Positions 58,796 through 64,000 of a stretch of DNA of 64,000 bases are shown here, in pieces (the first letter of the stretch is position 1; each line of letters begins with the position of its first letter). The notes below the pieces were generated by a model. It was not told where the DNA came from. It saw only the letters and a program-made list of their open reading frames with translations, and searched no databases. The position numbers and the translations under genes are program-made. Source of the DNA: Agarophyton chilense (lineage: Eukaryota > Rhodophyta > Florideophyceae > Gracilariales > Gracilariaceae); assembly GCA_030374765.1 (NCBI GenBank), contig JARGXX010000099.1, positions 2,356,001 to 2,420,000 of the forward strand. The letters are read 5' to 3'.

Positions 58796-61700
58796 TCATG
58801 TGCCGGCATGATCATAGTCCTCTGCACAAAACAAACGGGCGACAGCCTTACTTATCCTTGCCCCAAAACCTGATTTTCTAGGATTTAGCAAAGCTTCCTT
58901 TTCCTCTATGTTTTCTTTCTTCGCATAAGCTTCAAAGAGGGCTTGGGGAGTCGTGTATCCCATGCTGATAACGGCTCGAGCCTTCCGTATACCAAGCCCG
59001 GGAACACTACAGAGTTGAAGCATGAATAGCTGTTCCAGAGTCATCTTTTTTATCTGAGAAATGTGTTGATGCCATTCTGAATACTTTTGTCTCCTTTCCA
59101 ACATTTTTGCCCTGTTGATTAGGCGATATCTTCCCTGTAATCTCCTCAAGATACAACCATAAAAGTGTGCGGTGTCTTCGATGTCCTTCGTTCTTTTCAC
59201 ATACATGTCCGCGCATACTTCGAGCTCAGCCAGTTTGCTGTGCATGCGAGGTTGATCGTAAACATGAGTGTCGTCCTTCATGACGCCTTCAACCACGAGT
59301 ATAGGATTCGAAATCTTTGAATGAAGTAATACATACGATTGTTTTGCAATGCGCCCGTCATACATGGACGCGCCATAGTCGTTGATGGTTTTTCTCTCAA
59401 TGATATACTCTAACACAACTTCCGTCGCGTCTTTAAATCGGGCAAGAAACATGGCGTCACCGCACGGCAAAGAGCGAACACTGCACTTCACTCCATTTCT
59501 TTTCAAAAGTTCTCGAAAAGATGAGAAGGTCTGGCTTCTGTGCTGTGAAACTTTCTCCTGTGAATCCAACGCCAGTATGACTTCGCATTCTTCGTAGCCA
59601 GAGGAAGCATTGTTTAAGCTCGATTCATAGGTGGTAGAGAGATCTTCCTTGGTAGTCTGATATCTTCCAATGTCAATTGATTCAAGATCGATGACCTCGT
59701 TACAAGAAGACAATGGGCCCCCAGAATTAGACATGCGTGTTTCATCGAGTTGCATGAATGACTCGTAGTTTGGCAGAATACCTACTCCTGAAAGAGCCCT
59801 TGGCAGGATTGTTCCAAAATCATGCGCGCTTTCTATGTCCACTTCTCGAGGCCTCAATTCGCTCACAAAAGGTGGCTCGGACTGCCTATCGCAATTTTTC
59901 AAGTACCGAGGAGGACCGTAGTTTGCGTTTCTTGGGACCTTTTCATCATCGTCACTAATGATGCAAACTGGCACTTCGCTGCGAAAGACATTGTCCTGAG
60001 TTTTTGCAACTGAAGATGTGACTGGGTTCAATCTTCCTGTATCTAATTTCTCCCTCAAACTGCCAACTGCTGGCTGCTCCTGGGGGCTGGTTTCTTCGCC
60101 ACATTCATCAACATCAATAGTAATGGTCTGCTCAACAGCCTTACGATGACTCACCCCGGTTGAATGGTTTCGTGGAAAGCCCGCACTCGTTCCTTCGTTG
60201 ACTAGGTCAATCACGCCATGAGCTTCCTCGATGACATGCGGCAGATCTGGCTTGCTTGGCACTACCCGCTCGCTTTGTAATTCTTGATATTTGCTCCTGA
60301 TCCATTCAGAGTCACTTTCAGGCGAGACGTAAATACATTGCCGATTAACCCCGTTCTTGTTACAACTATCGACTTCATCGATCAGATCTATGATTTTATC
60401 ATCTTCCACCACAGAAGGGGGACCTGATTTTCTTGAAAACTTCAGTTCGCTCAAAGGCTCACATCCCCTTTTTTCTAAGGCATTCTCTACTACATCTGCG
60501 CCATCACTTGATGAATTAAAATTGCCTTTGTTATTATCTCTATCGCTCTCAAGAGGTGTGAGCACAAGATCCAATGGCTTGGGCCTTTTCTTTTCTTCAG
60601 CTTCTGCTTCGTGTGCTGCCCTTAGCGTATCTCTCAAGGCTTTGGAGAGGTCTTCTTCGGTTCTTGGGAATTTTCCTATTACATGCATTTCACTTGAGAT
60701 CATGATCATGTCTTGCCTAGAGTACCCCTCTCTTTCAAGCTTTTCAATGACCGAAGCCGCTCTGTCGACTTGACTGTCGGTTATTTTTCGACGACACTTG
60801 CCGTCATCCCCACTGGAGGCGACAATAGACATGTTGGGTAGTTTATGGGAACGGCCGCTCTCCTGGTGCTTTTCGCTGGCAAAGACGGCGGTTGAAGCCT
60901 TCTCAACAGTATCGCTTGTTTCAATGTCATGGATTTTGTTTTGCGGGGCTGAGTCACTCCGCGCTCCATCGAAAACTATCCCAAATTCCTTTCCGGTCGC
61001 ATACTTCTCGGCCATCCGTGTTCCGCGCTGCTTGTCGGCTTGACTGAACCTGCCCGTTACCTGCAACATATCAGAATCATGAAGGGAAGGGCCCTGTGAT
61101 CCGCAAGAGCTGGTTGAGGTTGTTGCTGGCGCATTGCGTGGGGTTGACTTCGCACCATGCAGTTCTCCGTCAATTTCTCCCTGTAACCTGAGTGTTTCTT
61201 GATAGTCGTTGTCATGATTCTTTAGCGGTAAGTGTGCAACGAGGACTTCCTTGGCTTTACGTGCTTGATTCTTGGGATTCCTTTTATCCATTTGATGTCC
61301 AACTGGACATGATTCGGATCTGCTTCTGCATCGCCCAACTTCATTGTAAGGCAAGTTGCTGGGTGACAGTGGAATTATTTGTATTTCATCTTGATCATCT
61401 CCATCTCCCTCTTCAGGTGAGTGGAATGGAGAAGCATCTCTTCCTACCTCATCCCCGGGCTCATATTTCAGTTGTCTTCTTTCTTGAATGTTGTCAAACT
61501 GTTTCAGACAAATTCTAGCAGTTCGTTGTCCTCCGATAGTGAGACTAAACACCGGTGGATTTCCGCGCTTTTTCACGAAACCTTTGGGAATGAGTTGCTT
61601 ATTCATGTTACTCCAACCGTTATACCACTCCTTGGGACCTGCCCCACCGTTTGTCAAAATCTTTTCGCGCGTATATCTTTCAGCGCGCTTGCAAATGTCG

Positions 61701-62326
61701 TCTTTTCTAAGCTCACAAAGGTCTTCTTCGGTCATGGCCTTGAGCATAGCTATGATTAGTGCTGCCGTTGCCGTCCCCACGCCGGGGATGTATTCTTTCT
61801 TGGCTCTTTTCCGTCGATTTTCATCGCCGTTTCTATCCCGTTTTTGGCCCGACGTTGACCCTGGTGGAGTCAGTTCAACATGCAGAGAAGCATCAGCTTG
61901 CCCTAGATTGACAGGAGGTGGATCTACTCCTTTTTTACCTCCAGACTCCCCACTTTCAGGTTCTTTCATAAGCCCTTTTCCGAGCCCTTTTTCCTGACCA
62001 CCTCGGCGAGTTGGCTCCCTACCACGAGAGTTTGATGAAGAAGGCTGTGCTTCCATTTGTGCATCAAGAACATGTTGCGGAACTCCGTTTGGAATTTGGG
62101 GGTTTTCTTTGAGATATGTCTCGATGATTGAGGCAATGTAGTTGCCGACGCCTTGGATTTCAGAAGCGTCTTGCCTTGTCAAAATGAGTGTCTTGCACTG
62201 GCGAACGTTCTTAATGGCTCTTTGAATTGATTTTCTAACCCATTCTCCTGTCGCGTTTTCAAGTTCGACTTTAAGCGCTTCCACCACTCCCTGATTTACG
62301 CAAAGGCGCCTCCGTTGGGGAGGCAT
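58796..62326 (-). CDS. MUS81: structure-specific endonuclease MUS81, unusually long
   Basis: The catalytic XPF-family subunit that cleaves branched recombination and replication intermediates with an EME partner. The 1176-residue frame has an N-terminal helix-hairpin-helix (about 8-70), then a winged-helix-like region around 185-285 (YIPGVGTATAALIIAMLKAM, PKEWYNGWSNMNKQLI). The ERCC4 nuclease domain is at about 925-1080, with the active-site motif ERKTIND (about 977) preceded by ALDSQEK (the GDxxE-type site, here D-x-x-E) and followed by YDGRIAKQSYVL. A final HhH pair closes the protein (LCSVPGLGIRKARAVISMG). About 600 residues between the winged helix and nuclease are hydrophilic and probably disordered; ordinary MUS81 is about 550-650 residues. 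The ATG is at 62326. Confidence 0.93.
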   Translation of the reverse strand: MPPQRRRLCVNQGVVEALKVELENATGEWVRKSIQRAIKNVRQCKTLILTRQDASEIQGVGNYIASIIETYLKENPQIPNGVPQHVLDAQMEAQPSSSNSRGREPTRRGGQEKGLGKGLMKEPESGESGGKKGVDPPPVNLGQADASLHVELTPPGSTSGQKRDRNGDENRRKRAKKEYIPGVGTATAALIIAMLKAMTEEDLCELRKDDICKRAERYTREKILTNGGAGPKEWYNGWSNMNKQLIPKGFVKKRGNPPVFSLTIGGQRTARICLKQFDNIQERRQLKYEPGDEVGRDASPFHSPEEGDGDDQDEIQIIPLSPSNLPYNEVGRCRSRSESCPVGHQMDKRNPKNQARKAKEVLVAHLPLKNHDNDYQETLRLQGEIDGELHGAKSTPRNAPATTSTSSCGSQGPSLHDSDMLQVTGRFSQADKQRGTRMAEKYATGKEFGIVFDGARSDSAPQNKIHDIETSDTVEKASTAVFASEKHQESGRSHKLPNMSIVASSGDDGKCRRKITDSQVDRAASVIEKLEREGYSRQDMIMISSEMHVIGKFPRTEEDLSKALRDTLRAAHEAEAEEKKRPKPLDLVLTPLESDRDNNKGNFNSSSDGADVVENALEKRGCEPLSELKFSRKSGPPSVVEDDKIIDLIDEVDSCNKNGVNRQCIYVSPESDSEWIRSKYQELQSERVVPSKPDLPHVIEEAHGVIDLVNEGTSAGFPRNHSTGVSHRKAVEQTITIDVDECGEETSPQEQPAVGSLREKLDTGRLNPVTSSVAKTQDNVFRSEVPVCIISDDDEKVPRNANYGPPRYLKNCDRQSEPPFVSELRPREVDIESAHDFGTILPRALSGVGILPNYESFMQLDETRMSNSGGPLSSCNEVIDLESIDIGRYQTTKEDLSTTYESSLNNASSGYEECEVILALDSQEKVSQHRSQTFSSFRELLKRNGVKCSVRSLPCGDAMFLARFKDATEVVLEYIIERKTINDYGASMYDGRIAKQSYVLLHSKISNPILVVEGVMKDDTHVYDQPRMHSKLAELEVCADMYVKRTKDIEDTAHFYGCILRRLQGRYRLINRAKMLERRQKYSEWHQHISQIKKMTLEQLFMLQLCSVPGLGIRKARAVISMGYTTPQALFEAYAKKENIEEKEALLNPRKSGFGARISKAVARLFCAEDYDHAGT

Positions 62327-64000
62327 GCCAGCTGTATCTGGTTCGAGAGGATATGTGACAGGTTTTGAACGTTTTCCTTATCATAGTCAAGGGCTAATGT
62401 TCCAGAAGAGGGTTTTTGTTTTCTAGTTGGCACCGTAGGTTGTCGTCCGCCAAGATCGACAACCAACGCTCTCACTTCGTCATAATCTTCATTGAATGCG
62501 AGGACGTGCGGGGTACCAAGTTGGGCATATGTGTGCTCAAGCGGAGCTTTCGGGCGGTGGTTGCACTCATTTTGGAAATTTTGGGGGGAAGTTTTTTCCG
62601 TAAAACATTCGGCAGCAGTACACGATGTAGTAGTTTACTACTAGCTACTGTACGAAGGGTAGCAATTGCTAGCTAGAGAGGAAGGAAAGCTTGCCTGTTG
62701 TCTCTACTGAGCAGATGCTCCAGCCAGAGTATTGCCTTCGTGTGGAACTCTTTACCCTGAGCGAGTCTTGTATCCTAAGTGTGAAAATCCATTTGGAGGG
62801 GCTAGCTAGACCCTGATGAATTTGTCTCTCTCTCTCATCAGGGCACCAGCTGGACTCTCGCAGTCAAAAAAGTCTCTAAAGTCGCGAAATTTTATCTCGG
62901 AAACGAACAAGAGGTAAACTGCACTTGTTGCGATACATTTAAAGAGCAAAACGGCATCTGATTGCGACCCCTTCGCCATGAACCATCAGATTCCAATCCC
63001 TTTAATCGACTCTGCGACCATCAGAAGGTTCTCAACCAATCTTGACTTTCGATATTCTAGCATCTACTCCTCAAGCTCGCTCTTGAGAATTCCACAAACT
63101 TCTGTAACCAGATAATTGTCGGACAACAGTTATTAATATGTAGAAACAGGATTGCTACAAACCCTATCCTTAGTAGTGTTGGGTCCCTGCGACTTTTAGT
63201 GAGAATTTAATCAGTATTGGACCACGAACCTACTTTATCTGCAGACCCAAGAAAACAAAAGCTTGCATAACTAGCTTCAGAAATGATCTTAAGACCCTTC
63301 CTTTGATATAAGCACGGGTGCTGACTTACATTACAAAGATTTCATTCGGTGTCAAAGCGTAGTTTGGCCGAGACAACCTGGAAAGGATTGTGTTGAATGG
63401 TGATTGGAGATAACGTTGTGTATTCCAATTTGCCATACATTTGACGGGAAGCAGTCCCTGCTTAAAATCTTCGGAAGTGTAATGGATTGGAATCCCAACG
63501 ATAGAAACGCGTGCCCGCCCAAATGAGCACGATCACCTTCGCTGCGTTAGCTAATTTCCCACGGCAGACCAAGATGAAGAATTTATTTCGCTTCCGTGAA
63601 TCATTGAGTTGTTGTCACAAAGGCCGTCTGTCGCACACCGAGTGGAGCGTGGAGCGCAATGCATATGCGGTCACAAGTTTGGTTAAGTTCTATCCCTTTC
63701 GTACAACTTGAAGCCCGTAAGATCAGGAACACCTTTTTCTGTTTGTCCCAGCTTGTTCTGTTTTTTCACCGCTTGCGCAAAGACCCAAACTCCTATAATT
63801 CTCATTCAGATTCCCCACGACCTTTCTGGCTACCTCAACGGTGATTTGAGATCAACCCTTCCACTTTTTGGCTTCTTCAAGCCAACATCTCTTGAGATCG
63901 CCAACAGCATAAACCGTTGTTTTGAAGAGTGCTTCATATGGGTTTGGCGCTTGATAAAAACTGTGAAGGGATCCAATTCAAGGGCGCATTTGTGACAGAC
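62327..64000. other. gene-free interval to the right edge
   Basis: No supported gene. It holds the MUS81 upstream region and a 9-bp perfect inverted repeat (listed separately). Short frames at the right edge (63511-63995) overlap in several frames and have no motif. Confidence 0.5.
62811..62843. repeat. 9-bp perfect inverted repeat around a CT microsatellite
   Basis: ccctgatga (62811-62819) and tcatcaggg (62835-62843) are reverse complements, separated by 15 bases that include (tc)n. Confidence 0.8.

Overview
This is a eukaryotic nuclear window, and the organism is probably a photosynthetic alga. Most genes are single open frames. Only two clear spliced genes are seen (1-1231 and 24337-25884), with short GT-AG introns of 65-143 bp. 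Neighbouring genes alternate strand and often share divergent promoters or nearly abutting 3' ends. Plastid-type genes are present: a TGD3/MlaF lipid-transfer ATPase, a beta-ketoacyl-ACP synthase with a leader, and a YacP-type NYN nuclease with a leader. They sit beside ordinary eukaryotic genes (condensin CAP-H, MUS81, RAE1, TFIIS, transportin-3/MTR10, deoxyhypusine hydroxylase, 4EHP). Intron poverty plus this gene mix suggests a red alga. That is an inference; no taxonomic marker was tested.

Layout. 0-1.2 kb: TGD3-like ATPase, cut by the window edge. 1.2-4.6 kb: gene-poor. 4.6-7.7 kb: an unknown membrane protein and an acidic, probably N-myristoylated protein. 7.7-9.6 kb: gene-free, with tandem repeats and a perfect 23-bp inverted repeat. 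9.6-13.4 kb: bZIP factor, TFIIS and NYN nuclease. 14.3-21.4 kb: transportin-3-like receptor, MDR reductase, deoxyhypusine hydroxylase and a 4EHP-type cap-binding protein. 22.6-28.4 kb: a thioredoxin-UBA-UBX fusion, KAS II and a coiled-coil protein. 28.4-33.0 kb: gene-poor, with one possible small secreted protein. 33.0-34.0 kb: a secreted transthyretin-like/zincin protein. 34.0-39.0 kb: microsatellites and four compact genes (repeat protein, GARS-N-like, RuvX/YqgF-like, RAE1). 41.4-44.6 kb: a tandem pair of diverged PB1-ZZ-peptidoglycan-binding-fold paralogs. 44.6-48.1 kb: AT-rich in its second half, holding a pogo-like transposon remnant and a duplicated promoter segment. 48.1-62.3 kb: Golgi-type methyltransferase, CAP-H, PAP2-like membrane protein, tRNA-Met, SelD-type FAD oxidoreductase, dihydroceramide desaturase, a decayed alpha/beta hydrolase and a large MUS81. 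62.3-64 kb: no gene seen.

Several genes fall into shared themes. Lipid metabolism is represented by TGD3, KAS II, the desaturase, the PAP2-like protein and the hydrolase relic. Nuclear transport and mRNA flow are represented by transportin-3, RAE1, 4EHP, TFIIS and deoxyhypusine hydroxylase. Chromosome maintenance is represented by CAP-H, MUS81 and the RuvX-like protein. Ubiquitin/proteostasis is represented by the Trx-UBX fusion and the PB1-ZZ pair. The most unusual items are the PB1-ZZ-PGB tandem pair, the Trx-UBA-UBX fusion, the transthyretin-zincin fusion and an isolated GARS N-domain divergently paired with a RuvX-like protein.
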